A program made the translations under genes and the position numbers. Under the pieces are notes generated by a model that was not told the DNA's origin, searched no databases, and saw only the letters and a program-made list of their open reading frames with translations. From an uncultured Rubrobacteraceae bacterium (GTDB lineage Bacteria > Actinomycetota > Rubrobacteria > Rubrobacterales > Rubrobacteraceae): a stretch of DNA of 64,000 nt. The stretch is taken from NCBI GenBank assembly GCA_902806085.1, contig CADCVH010000118.1:62001-126000 (forward strand), written 5' to 3'. Below, one piece after another: positions 49,412 through 57,960 of this stretch; position 1 is the first letter of the stretch, and each line of letters begins with the position of its first letter.

Positions 49412-50839
49412 CTAGTCCTCCCTTAGGATCTGTATAACCTTCGCAAGCGAGTCGGGCCCGCCGACGTTGCCGGCGAAGATGACGTAGGGCAGGCCGGGAA
49501 AGGCGCTCTCTTCAGGCAGGATCCAGACAGACACTATCCCCGGCAGCATCTGCCCCGCCACCTCGGCCCGCCGCACGTCGAGCCCACGCGTCCCGACGTC
49601 GCTCGACGTGATGCCGCCCTTCGCCACCACGAACGCCAGCGGCTGTTGCCTGTCCACCCGTTGCATGATCTCGACCAACGCGTCGGAGACCGCCCTCCCG
49701 ACCTCGAACCCCGTCCGCCCGGGACTACCACCCACGACCTCCCGGCTCGTGTAGACGACGACCTCGGACTCGGCCAGCCCCGCGTTCACCTCCCCGGCCA
49801 CCCGCCGGAGCTCGTCCTCGCGCCCCGAACCCCCAAGCAACCGCGGCACGGAGAGTTCGACGCCGAGCACCCCCTCCAATTCGAGCGCCTCCCCCAACTG
49901 CCGGGTCGTCATCTCGACGTGCGACCCGACCAGGACGAGGCCGTGCCCCCGACGCGGGCGTCGCCGGTAGAGTTCTTCCCGGCTCAAGGGGCCCTTCTCG
50001 GGGATGCCACCGCGCACCCTGACGAAGGACGGACCCGTGCGGTAGAGGAACCTCTTGCCGCGCTCTTCCGCGTCGAGCAGGCCAAGGACGAAGACCTCGA
50101 GGTCGGCGTAGGAGGCCGCGTTCACGACCACGGGAAGGCCGCCGCTTACGCCGCGCAGGACCTCCGAGACCCGGTCCGGCCCGCCCTCCCGGATATCCGG
50201 GAGGCCGACGCTAACCACTTCTGAGGCCGGGACGCGGCCCCCCGTCTTCTCTTCGACCCATTCCCGCAGGTCCGAAGACGAGTAGCCGAAGCTGGCGTCC
50301 CGGGCGAACTCCGTCTGGCCGGCGGGGACCAGTTGTCCCCTCTGGCGTACCCAGTGGGTGTCGTCGGCCGTCAGGCGGCCGGCCTCCAGGTAGCAAGGGC
50401 ACAGGATCACGCCGTCCACGCCGTCCACGATTCCCTTCTTCAGCGCGTCCGTCTCGGCCGGGAAGTGCCCCCGCAGGGTGGAGTCGCCGCGGCTGGTTAG
50501 TACGAAGCGGGTCCCGGTTTCTCTGGCCGCGGCGGCGAGGTTGGAGGACACCTCGCGGTTCAGCGCGGCGGCCTCCTCCTCGGGGAGGCTGCGGGAGTTG
50601 GTCAGCACGTAGAACGTGGGCGAGGGCTGTTTGAGGGCCCAGCGGAGGTCTTCTACCGTCCACGTCGTCAGGACCGGGACGCCGTGGACCGTCTGGGTGC
50701 CGGTCGGGTCGTCGTCGAGCACGGCGATCTTGCGTCCGCCGGCGTCCACGCGGGCCCAGATCCCCTCCAGCGCCCCCGGGACCCGCCGCTCCGGCGGCTG
50801 CGAAGCCAGGTACTCCCGCTCCTCCACGGGTTCCCTCAT
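49412..50839 (-). CDS. otnK: DUF1537 four-carbon acid sugar kinase (OtnK-like)
   Basis: A 475-aa member of the DUF1537 family, longer at the N-terminus than the copy at 14983. KIAVLDDDPTGTQTVHGVPV begins the substrate domain; LTSRGDSTLRGHFPAETDAL and the C-terminal FVVAKGGITSSDVGTRGLDV contain the sugar- and nucleotide-binding parts. OtnK phosphorylates 3-oxo-tetronates after oxidation and isomerisation. Here the oxidising enzyme is the LtnD-like neighbour; no OtnI isomerase or OtnC decarboxylase is evident in the window. Confidence 0.85.
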   Translation of the reverse strand: MREPVEEREYLASQPPERRVPGALEGIWARVDAGGRKIAVLDDDPTGTQTVHGVPVLTTWTVEDLRWALKQPSPTFYVLTNSRSLPEEEAAALNREVSSNLAAAARETGTRFVLTSRGDSTLRGHFPAETDALKKGIVDGVDGVILCPCYLEAGRLTADDTHWVRQRGQLVPAGQTEFARDASFGYSSSDLREWVEEKTGGRVPASEVVSVGLPDIREGGPDRVSEVLRGVSGGLPVVVNAASYADLEVFVLGLLDAEERGKRFLYRTGPSFVRVRGGIPEKGPLSREELYRRRPRRGHGLVLVGSHVEMTTRQLGEALELEGVLGVELSVPRLLGGSGREDELRRVAGEVNAGLAESEVVVYTSREVVGGSPGRTGFEVGRAVSDALVEIMQRVDRQQPLAFVVAKGGITSSDVGTRGLDVRRAEVAGQMLPGIVSVWILPEESAFPGLPYVIFAGNVGGPDSLAKVIQILRED

Positions 50840-50912
50840 ACGCGCCCCCGACGAACCCGCCGGCGGGAGGCGGGTACCGCGTTCGTATCGGCGTCGGCTG
50901 CGGCCCCTGGCA

Positions 50913-52697
50913 TCAGTGGTTGTGGCGCGGGATCTCGGACGCCGCCCCCCGGTATTTCAGGGCGATCTCCATGACCCCGCCGCCGTCGAGCTGGCCCACG
51001 TTGTTGCGGTACAGCTCCTGCCAGGGCGTGCGGCTCGGGGGGATCGGCGGAACGCCGTCCTCGCGCCTGCGGCGTTCGATCTCCCCGTCGTCCACAAGCG
51101 CGTCGCAGCGGCCGGTGTTGAGGTCTATACGGATCACGTCGCCGGTCCGAAGCCACGAGAGGCCGCCGCCCGCGGCACTCTCCGGGGCAGCGTGCAAGAT
51201 CGAAGGGCTGTCCGAGGTGCCGGACTGCCGGCCGTCGCCCAAGGTCGGCAGCGTGTTTACGCCCGACTTGATGAGCCTGTCCGGGGGCTGCATGTTGACG
51301 ACCTCGGCCGAGCCCGGCCAGCCGAGCGGCCCGGCGCCCCGGATGACGAGTATGCTCTTCTCGTCGATCTCGAGGTCCGGGTCGTTTATGCGGTGGTGGT
51401 AGTCGTCGGAGCCGTCAAAGACGACCGCCTTGCCCTCGAAGATGTTCTCGCGGCCGGGCTCGCTGAGGTAACGCTCGCGAAACTCCTCCGAGATAACGCT
51501 GGTCTTGATGATCGCGAAGTCGAACAGGTTGCCGGAGAGCACCCGGAAACCGGCCCGCTCCTGCAACGGCGCGTCGTGGGCGGAGATCATCTCCCGGTCC
51601 CCGCTCTCACGCCCCGCGACGTTCTCGGCCAGGGTCCGCCCCGTAACGGTCGGCGCGCCACCGTCGATCCGGCCCGCCTCGAGCAGCTCGTGGACCACGG
51701 CGGGCACGCCCCCGGCGCGGTGAAACCGCTCGCCGAGGTACTTCCCGGCTGGCTGCATGTTGACGAGCAGCGGCGCGTCGTAGCCCCGCTCCCAGTCCTC
51801 GGGCGAGATCTCGGCCTCCGCGTGGCGGGCCATCGCCGTGAGGTGCGGCTGGGCGTTCGTCGAGCCGCCTATCGCGGTGACGGCCACGATGGCGTTCAAA
51901 AAGGCCTGGCGCGTCAGAATCTTGCTCGGACGGAGGTCCTCGTGGGCCATCTCGACGATGCGCCGGCCCGTCTCGTAGGCGGCCTGGCCACGCTCCCGGT
52001 ACGGGGCAGGTATCGCCGCGCTCCCGGGCAGGGACATCCCGAGCACCTCCGCGACGGCGTTCATCGTCGAGGCCGTCCCCATCGTGTTGCAGTGCCCCGC
52101 CGAGGGCGCCGAGGCCAAAGCCGTCTCGTAGAACTGCTCCTCGTCTATCTCGCCCGCGGCCAGGCGGTGCCGGCTCTTCCAGATCGCCATCCCGGAGCCG
52201 ACCAGCTCGCCCTCGAACCACCCATCAAGCATCGGCCCGCCCGAGAGCACTATAGCCGGGATGTCCACCGTCGAGGCCGCCATGATGGAGGCCGGCGTCG
52301 TCTTGTCGCAGCCGGTCGTGAGCACGACGGCGTCTATGGGATACCCGTACAACGTCTCCACGAGCCCCAGGTAGAAGAGGTTCCGGTCGAGCGCGGCCGT
52401 CGGCCGTCGGCAGTTCTCGAAGATAGGATGAACCGGAAACTCGACCGGAACGCCGCCCGCGTCGCGTATCCCCTCCTTTACCCGACCGGCGAGCTCCAGA
52501 TGGTGCCGGTTGCAGGGCACCAGATCGCTGCCCGTCTGGGAGATGCCGATGACGGGCCTGCCGCTGCGCAATTCGTCGGGCGTGGTCCCGTAGTTCATAA
52601 ACCGCTCCAGGTACAGCGCGGTCTGGTCGATCCGGGCAGACCCCGCAAACCAGTCGAGCGACCGAAACCGCCGTCCCGAACTTCCGTTACCCGTCAA
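50913..52697 (-). CDS. IlvD/Edd-family sugar-acid dehydratase
   Basis: A 594-aa iron-sulfur dehydratase. The three cluster cysteines lie in QTGSDLVPCNRHH, LTTGCDKTTPASIMAAS and APSAGHCNTMGTASTMNAV. The family dehydrates branched dihydroxyacids or aldonates (gluconate, arabinonate, xylonate). Context with alcohol dehydrogenase, cyclase and an HpaI-type aldolase favours an aldonate giving a 2-keto-3-deoxy acid. The frame opens at 52712, but the TTG at 52697 has GGGAGG seven bases before it and is preferred. Confidence 0.9.
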   Translation of the reverse strand: MTGNGSSGRRFRSLDWFAGSARIDQTALYLERFMNYGTTPDELRSGRPVIGISQTGSDLVPCNRHHLELAGRVKEGIRDAGGVPVEFPVHPIFENCRRPTAALDRNLFYLGLVETLYGYPIDAVVLTTGCDKTTPASIMAASTVDIPAIVLSGGPMLDGWFEGELVGSGMAIWKSRHRLAAGEIDEEQFYETALASAPSAGHCNTMGTASTMNAVAEVLGMSLPGSAAIPAPYRERGQAAYETGRRIVEMAHEDLRPSKILTRQAFLNAIVAVTAIGGSTNAQPHLTAMARHAEAEISPEDWERGYDAPLLVNMQPAGKYLGERFHRAGGVPAVVHELLEAGRIDGGAPTVTGRTLAENVAGRESGDREMISAHDAPLQERAGFRVLSGNLFDFAIIKTSVISEEFRERYLSEPGRENIFEGKAVVFDGSDDYHHRINDPDLEIDEKSILVIRGAGPLGWPGSAEVVNMQPPDRLIKSGVNTLPTLGDGRQSGTSDSPSILHAAPESAAGGGLSWLRTGDVIRIDLNTGRCDALVDDGEIERRRREDGVPPIPPSRTPWQELYRNNVGQLDGGGVMEIALKYRGAASEIPRHNH

Positions 52698-52775
52698 AAT
52701 GACGCCTCCCAACCCAAACGGACAACGCTCCTCTCATAGTATTCTCCGGTACGAGGCTTCGGGCCGTGGCATCCC

Positions 52776-53534
52776 CTACTCCCCGCTCCGCAGGGGCGGC
52801 GTCGCAGTGGAGGTCTTCCCGAGGGCCTGGAGCTCCGTCGGCACCAGAGTCAACTCCGGCACGTAGGCGCGGGGCGGGAGCGTGGCGAGAAAGAGGCACG
52901 CCTGGGCGACGTCTTCCGCTTTCAGGCTCGCCTCCCGGACCTCCCTGGGAGGCGGTTCCGGACGGTTGTCCAGTATGGGGGTGTCCACGATGCCGGGCAA
53001 GACGGCGGTGAAGCGGACGCCGTTCTGGTGCTCCTCGAAGCCTGCGGCGTGGGCGAGCTCGGTCATGCCGGCCTTCGAGGCCTGGTAGGCCGGGCCCGAG
53101 GCGTCCGGCCAGGAGCCGGAGACGCTGCTGACGAGGACGACGAGGCCCCGGGAGGCGCGCAGGTAGGGTAAGGCGGCGCTGACGGCGTAGAACGCGCCCG
53201 AGAGGTTCACCGAGATCATGGCGTTCCAGCTCTCCCCCGTGAGCTGCTCAAGCCGTCGCTCCGGGAAGTTCATCCCCGCCGCCACTACGAGCAGGTCTAT
53301 GCCCTCAGAGTCGCCTATCCCTTTCAGGGTGCGGCGGACCGACCTCTCATCGGAGATATCCAACTCGTGGGCGGTAACGGGGCGGCCCTCCGCGCCCTCC
53401 TCTATGGCGGACCGGCGGCGGGCGGCGGCGTGGACCGTGGCGCCCGAGTCGGAGAAGAGGTTGGCGGTCGCGAGGCCGATGCCGCTGCTCGCCCCGATCA
53501 CGACCGCCGTCTTGCCCGAGAGCGTGTCGGCCAT
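52776..53534 (-). CDS. SDR-family oxidoreductase
   Basis: A 252-aa short-chain dehydrogenase. IGASSGIGLATANLF, VVAAGMNFPERRLEQL and the catalytic residues in LVSSVSGSWPDASGP and YQASKAGMTEL are present. It begins immediately after the alcohol dehydrogenase stop (TAGATG), so both are made together. A sugar or sugar-acid substrate is inferred from context. Confidence 0.85.
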   Translation of the reverse strand: MADTLSGKTAVVIGASSGIGLATANLFSDSGATVHAAARRRSAIEEGAEGRPVTAHELDISDERSVRRTLKGIGDSEGIDLLVVAAGMNFPERRLEQLTGESWNAMISVNLSGAFYAVSAALPYLRASRGLVVLVSSVSGSWPDASGPAYQASKAGMTELAHAAGFEEHQNGVRFTAVLPGIVDTPILDNRPEPPPREVREASLKAEDVAQACLFLATLPPRAYVPELTLVPTELQALGKTSTATPPLRSGE

Positions 53535-54563
53535 CTAGGACCCCGTTCCCGAGAGGAACACCTTTATCTGCGCCGATGGTCCCCTGACGAGATCCGCGAA
53601 GGCGCCGGGCCCATCTTCGAGCGGCAGCACCGGCGGAAGCTCCCCGATGCCGGCCTCGCCGTCCACGAGCCAGGAGAGCGCCTGTTCGAAGTCCGCGGCG
53701 GTGTACGCGTAGGAGCCCTGAATGTCGATTTGGCCGCGCACGACCCCGTGGAACCCCAGCGTCGAGTCGTCGTCGTGCAACCCGATAAAAACGGCCCGGC
53801 CGCCCGGCCGCAAGAGGCTCAGGGCCGCCCGCCGCGTCGCCTCCGCCCCGACGGCGTCTATGACCAGGTCGGCCCCGAGCCCCCCGGTGGCGGCCTCCAG
53901 GGCTTCTTGGGCCTCTTCCCCTGAGGCGTGTGCCCCCTTCGCGCCGAGGGCGAGCGCCTGGTTGCGGCGTCCTTCGTGGGGTTCGACGGCGTGCACCTCC
54001 GGGATGCCGTCGAGGACCGCGGCCTGCAGGCACATCAGGCCGATGGTGCCGGCCCCGATCACGACGGCGTGCTCGACCGGGTGGCCGCCGGCCGTCCCCA
54101 GCCGCGCAGCGTGGACCCCGTTGGCCAGCGGCTCGGCCAGAGCCCCCGTGCGGGCCTCTACGCCTTCGGGCAGCGGGTAGACGTTCGCTGCCGGCGCCAG
54201 CGTGAACTCCGCGAAGCCGCCCGGCGAGTGGATGCCGACGAGCCTCCTGTTCGGGCACAGGTTCGTGAGGCCGGCCCGGCAGAGCCTGCAGGTCCCGTCG
54301 GAGGAGAGGGGGTTCACCGCGACCGTCCGGCCGAGGAGGCCTTCATCCACCCCGTCCCCGACCTCCGTGACGGTGCCGGCGAACTCGTGGCCCATGACGA
54401 GGGGCGGGGTGCGGTTGCCCATCTTGCCGAGGTAGCCTTCGATCTCCGAGCCGCAGATGCCGGTCGCCGTCGGACGGACGATCACAGTCCCCGGCCCCGC
54501 TTCAGGCTCGGGCACCTCCTCCACGGACATCTCTTCCGGCCCGTGCCAAACGATACCTTTCAT
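53535..54563 (-). CDS. Zinc-dependent medium-chain alcohol/sugar dehydrogenase
   Basis: A 342-aa MDR protein. Catalytic zinc ligands are in GICGSEIEG and VMGHEFAGTV; the NAD site is VVIGAGTIGLMCLQAA. The structural zinc lobe reads SSDGTCRLCRAGLTNLCPNR, with three cysteines; the first ligand is replaced, perhaps by the aspartate. The family oxidises polyols or aldoses (sorbitol/threonine dehydrogenase type). GGTGGGAAC lies before the ATG at 54563. Confidence 0.85.
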   Translation of the reverse strand: MKGIVWHGPEEMSVEEVPEPEAGPGTVIVRPTATGICGSEIEGYLGKMGNRTPPLVMGHEFAGTVTEVGDGVDEGLLGRTVAVNPLSSDGTCRLCRAGLTNLCPNRRLVGIHSPGGFAEFTLAPAANVYPLPEGVEARTGALAEPLANGVHAARLGTAGGHPVEHAVVIGAGTIGLMCLQAAVLDGIPEVHAVEPHEGRRNQALALGAKGAHASGEEAQEALEAATGGLGADLVIDAVGAEATRRAALSLLRPGGRAVFIGLHDDDSTLGFHGVVRGQIDIQGSYAYTAADFEQALSWLVDGEAGIGELPPVLPLEDGPGAFADLVRGPSAQIKVFLSGTGS

Positions 54564-54630
54564 GTTCCCACCTCTCCGTCGCAAGCTCTGCCCACGATCT
54601 TATTCTACGTCTTCCGCCCCCGCGCACGCT

Positions 54631-55332
54631 TCAGCGCGGCACGAGCGCCACCGCCCGCACCGGAGATCCGGACCCGCCCTTTATCTTTAGCGGCAACGCC
54701 AGGAAAAGGCAGAACGGCGGCAGGGCCCCCAGGTTCTTCAGGTTCTCGACGACGTAGACCTCGTTGCCGAGCAGCGCGTGGTGCGCCGGGTTCTCCGGCG
54801 AGCCGGCGGCGTCCACGGCCAGCGTGTCGCACCCGACGAGCGCCACGCCCTTCCCGACGAGGTACTCGGCCGCCTCGCCGGAGAGGCCGGGCCAGTCCTC
54901 CAGGAAACGGCGTCCCTCCCGCCCTGTCGTCCAGCGTTCGTCCCAGCCGTAGCGGACGAGAACCCGGTCCCCTGGCTCTAGGGGTCCGTGATCCCGCTCC
55001 CACCCCTCGATGCGGTCCACGCTGAGCAGGTCTCCCGCGGCGAGGTCCGTGGCCCCTATCGTGGCGGCGCGGCCGGCTAGGCCCTGCAACGGGATCTCGT
55101 CCGTGCCGTAGTGGGCGGGGCCTTTTGGGACGAAGTGGAGCGGGGCATCCATGTGGGTGCCGGTGTGCTCGCTGATGGTGAGGCCGTGGTGGGTCGCCAC
55201 GTCGCCGTGGTCCTGGGACTCGTAGAGGGTGCTGGAGAAGCGGGCGTGGGTCGGCCAGGCGGGGATGCCCTCCTCCAGGGTGTGGGAGAGGTCGATCCAG
55301 TCGTGGCCGTCGAAAGGCGAGGTCGGAGCCAT
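54631..55332 (-). CDS. Cyclase-family (PF04199) hydrolase, third of three
   Basis: A 233-aa short-form member. The metal motif is EHTGTHMDAPLHFVP with LSHTLEEGIPAWPTH before and LVGCDTLAVDAAG and PAHHALLGNEVYVVENL after it. It starts one base after the MFS transporter stop and precedes the alcohol dehydrogenase, so it lies between import and oxidation steps of a sugar-acid pathway. A lactone or ester substrate is inferred. Confidence 0.85.
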   Translation of the reverse strand: MAPTSPFDGHDWIDLSHTLEEGIPAWPTHARFSSTLYESQDHGDVATHHGLTISEHTGTHMDAPLHFVPKGPAHYGTDEIPLQGLAGRAATIGATDLAAGDLLSVDRIEGWERDHGPLEPGDRVLVRYGWDERWTTGREGRRFLEDWPGLSGEAAEYLVGKGVALVGCDTLAVDAAGSPENPAHHALLGNEVYVVENLKNLGALPPFCLFLALPLKIKGGSGSPVRAVALVPR

Positions 55333-55333
55333 G

Positions 55334-56653
55334 CTACTCCTGGGCCAGGGTCGCGGTCTCCCGGATCATGGCGATGGGAATAAGCGCCAACAGGCAGATG
55401 CAGGCTATAAAGACGTAGTGGACGGTAAAGCCGAAGTTCTGGATGAGGATTCCCGCCACGGGGGCGGCTACGAGGCCCGAGAGGCCGAGGCCTATACCTA
55501 TCATAAGCCCCAGGCCGGAGGAGGCGCCTTCGGGCACCGCGTCTATGATCGAGGCGTACATCACCGGGAAAGGCGAGTTCCGAAAGACGCCCCAGCCGAT
55601 CAAGATGATCCAGGCCAGCGTCCCGCTGCTGATGAAGATCATGGTCAGCACGGTGACCGCCCAGCCGACGGCCAGGATGCTCAGGGAGAACTTGCGTCCC
55701 CTGTAGTCCGAGACCGTGCCCCAGAAGATCTGCCCGATCCACCCCGTTATGCCGGACGCCCCGGAGATGGTAACCGCCGCCGCGAGCGAGAGGCCGGCCT
55801 CGCGGGTGAGCTGCACGGTCAGGAAGGCGACCACGCCCGCCTCCGCCCACAGGAAGAGGAAGTTCGCGACCACGGACAACCGCACGTTGCGCTCGGCGAG
55901 CGCCAGCCGCACGGCCCGCCAGGCCGTCGGCAGGGGCCTCTCCCTCTGCTCCTCGTCGAGCTCCTCCTCAGTGAGCGAGGGGGTCATGCCGTTCTCCCGG
56001 ATCCAGGCGTTCACCCTTCTCAGGTTCTCCCGCCGGGCCAGCACGATCTGCAAGATCACTATCGGCAACGCTATGAGCGGTATAAAGAGGAACGCCTCGC
56101 GCCAGGTGTAGGCGGCGACGACCGCCCCGATGAGCACGGTCCCGACGAACTGTCCTATGGGGAAACCGGTGTGGTGCGTCCCCACGGCGAACCCGCGGTT
56201 CTCCTTCTGCCACCACTCCCCGACCATCGCGACGTTGACCGGCTCCATGCCGCCCGTGCCAACACCCATCGCGACCCGCAAGACCTGAAGCTGGCCCAGG
56301 GTCTGGGAGAAGGCCGTCAGGATGGACGAGACCACGACTATCGCCACGGCAACCGCCCAGCCCCACGCCCGCCGCACGCCCTTGCCCAAAGAGTCGCCGA
56401 AGATGCCGAGGACGAGGCCGCCGACGGCCGTGCCGGCGAAGCTCAGGCCGACCAGAAAGCCGCCCGCACTCTCGCTCAGATTGAACTCGCTGAGGATACC
56501 GGGCAGCACGGCCGGCAGGATCGCGCGATCTATCGAGTTGATGAGGATGGCCCCCGTCGTCACCACGAGCATCAGCCACGAAACCGGATGCCCCCGCGGG
56601 ATGTACTTGCGTGCCGCCAATCCTCCACCACCCGAACCAGCGTTCTGCGCCAA
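55334..56653 (-). CDS. MFS transporter, sugar-acid/ACS-like
   Basis: A 439-aa major facilitator with 12 hydrophobic helices. INSIDRAILPAVLPGILSEF is helix 1, GGLVLGIFGDSLGKGVRRAW the cytoplasmic loop signature and GEWWQKENRGFAVGTHHTGF helix 5. Hexuronate- or tetronate-type acid sugars would fit the surrounding genes. The TTG at 56653 is chosen because a G-rich ribosome site precedes it; TTG at 56620 is the alternative. It leads a seven-gene minus-strand operon ending with LtnD. Confidence 0.85.
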   Translation of the reverse strand: MAQNAGSGGGGLAARKYIPRGHPVSWLMLVVTTGAILINSIDRAILPAVLPGILSEFNLSESAGGFLVGLSFAGTAVGGLVLGIFGDSLGKGVRRAWGWAVAVAIVVVSSILTAFSQTLGQLQVLRVAMGVGTGGMEPVNVAMVGEWWQKENRGFAVGTHHTGFPIGQFVGTVLIGAVVAAYTWREAFLFIPLIALPIVILQIVLARRENLRRVNAWIRENGMTPSLTEEELDEEQRERPLPTAWRAVRLALAERNVRLSVVANFLFLWAEAGVVAFLTVQLTREAGLSLAAAVTISGASGITGWIGQIFWGTVSDYRGRKFSLSILAVGWAVTVLTMIFISSGTLAWIILIGWGVFRNSPFPVMYASIIDAVPEGASSGLGLMIGIGLGLSGLVAAPVAGILIQNFGFTVHYVFIACICLLALIPIAMIRETATLAQE

Positions 56654-56691
56654 CCCCCGTCCCCTTCCCTCTCCACCCCGTGCCGCGCGCG

Positions 56692-56713
56692 GACCACGCA
56701 AGTGGTCATACAA
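56692..56713. promoter_or_regulatory. GntR/FadR-type operator and palindrome
   Basis: TGGTCATACAA at 56703-56713 matches the FadR-subfamily consensus TnGTnnnACnA, and the overlapping GACCACGCAAGTGGTC at 56692-56707 is a 6-4-6 palindrome. Both lie just downstream of the predicted start of the MFS operon. No GntR gene is in the window. Confidence 0.55.
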
Positions 56714-56723
56714 TCCGCCGCGA

Positions 56724-56752
56724 AATGTAGCAACGTCGACAACCCCGGTCAA
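56724..56752 (-). promoter_or_regulatory. Promoter TTGACC-17-TACATT for the MFS/sugar-acid operon
   Basis: TTGACC (56752-56747) and TACATT (56729-56724) on the minus strand have 17 bases between. The predicted +1 near 56717 is followed at once by the palindromic operator. Confidence 0.7.
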
Positions 56753-56834
56753 CCCCGGCCCCCGTGGCGGCGCGTAGGCGGGGCCGAAGGTTCGCCAGCG
56801 GGGCACCGTCGCGCGAGCGAGGGGCGAGGTTGTG

Positions 56835-56840
56835 TATATT
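56835..56840 (+). promoter_or_regulatory. -10 box TATATT for the dehydrogenase/aldolase pair
   Basis: TATATT lies about 74 bases before the GTG at 56914 and faces away from the MFS operon promoter. No clear -35 is seen. Confidence 0.4.
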
Positions 56841-56913
56841 GGGGCGGGAAGGCGTCGTTCTTCGGATGGGTCAGGCCGGGGCGGCCCGCGGTCGGACAGG
56901 GGAGGTAGGGCTC

Positions 56914-57960
56914 GTGAGAGGGGGTTTCCGCGTCGGCCTGACCCGCGACTTTCTGCGGACCGACGGGACCATCGGCTGGGGCGATATCGGGCTGGGGATG
57001 CTGGACGAGGCGCCGGGCGTGGAGTGGGAGTTTTTGCCCGAGGGCGGTGGGGAGTTGGGCGCCGGGCAGGTAAGCGGTTACGACGCCCTGATCGTGCTCG
57101 GCCCGCGCGTAACCACCGCCACCGTGGAGGGGGCAGAACGCCTCGCCCTCGTCGCGCGCTTCGGCGTCGGCTACGACAACGTGGACCTTGCGGCCTGCAC
57201 CCGGGGCGGCGTCGCGGTCACCATCACCCCGGAAGGCGTGCGCCGCCCCGTGGCCGCGGCGAACATGGCCCTGATCCTGGCGCTGGCCCACAGGCTCCCG
57301 GCCAAGGACCGCATCGCGCGCTCCGGGCGCTGGGAGGAGAGGCTGGACCACATGGGCACGGGCCTGACCGGACGAACTCTAGGCTCCGTGGGCCTCGGCA
57401 ACATCGGCCGCGAGATGTTCGCGCTGGCGGCCCCCTTCGGGATGCGCCACCTGGCCCACGACCCCTACGCCGCCCCGGAGAAGGCCGCCGAGGCCGGGGC
57501 GGAACTCGTGGACCTGGAGACGCTGCTCCGGCGCTCTGACTTTGTCGCCATCAACTGCGCCCTCACACCCGAGACGCACCACCTGCTCGACGCCGAACGC
57601 CTGGCCCTCATGAAAGAGACCGCCTACCTCGTAAACGTCGCGCGCGGCCCCATAGTGGACGGGGAGGCGCTGACGGGGGCGCTGCGGGAGGGGCGCCTCG
57701 CGGGGGCCGGGCTCGACGTGTTCGAGAAGGAGCCGGCGGACCCGGAAGACCCCATCTTCTCCTTCCCGGGCGTGATCGCCGCCCCCCACGCCCTCGCCTG
57801 GACCGACGAGCTGGCCCTGGGCAACGGACGCGCCGCCTGCGAGGGCGTCCTCGACGTGGCCGCGGGACGCGCCCCGAAGAACGTGGTGAACGGGGACGTG
57901 CTCGGCACGCCACGCTTCAGGAACAAGCTCGCCCGTTACGGCGAAGGACCGCAAAGATGA
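56914..57960 (+). CDS. D-isomer-specific 2-hydroxyacid dehydrogenase
   Basis: A 348-aa NAD-dependent dehydrogenase. The dinucleotide site is SVGLGNIGREMFALAAPFG; the catalytic Arg, Glu and His are in NVARGPIVDGEAL, the following ALREGRLAGAGLDVFEKEP and APHALAWTDEL. It probably reduces or oxidises glyoxylate, hydroxypyruvate or glycerate. The GTG at 56914 has GGAGGT seven bases upstream. Its stop overlaps the aldolase ATG. Confidence 0.9.
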   Translation: MRGGFRVGLTRDFLRTDGTIGWGDIGLGMLDEAPGVEWEFLPEGGGELGAGQVSGYDALIVLGPRVTTATVEGAERLALVARFGVGYDNVDLAACTRGGVAVTITPEGVRRPVAAANMALILALAHRLPAKDRIARSGRWEERLDHMGTGLTGRTLGSVGLGNIGREMFALAAPFGMRHLAHDPYAAPEKAAEAGAELVDLETLLRRSDFVAINCALTPETHHLLDAERLALMKETAYLVNVARGPIVDGEALTGALREGRLAGAGLDVFEKEPADPEDPIFSFPGVIAAPHALAWTDELALGNGRAACEGVLDVAAGRAPKNVVNGDVLGTPRFRNKLARYGEGPQR

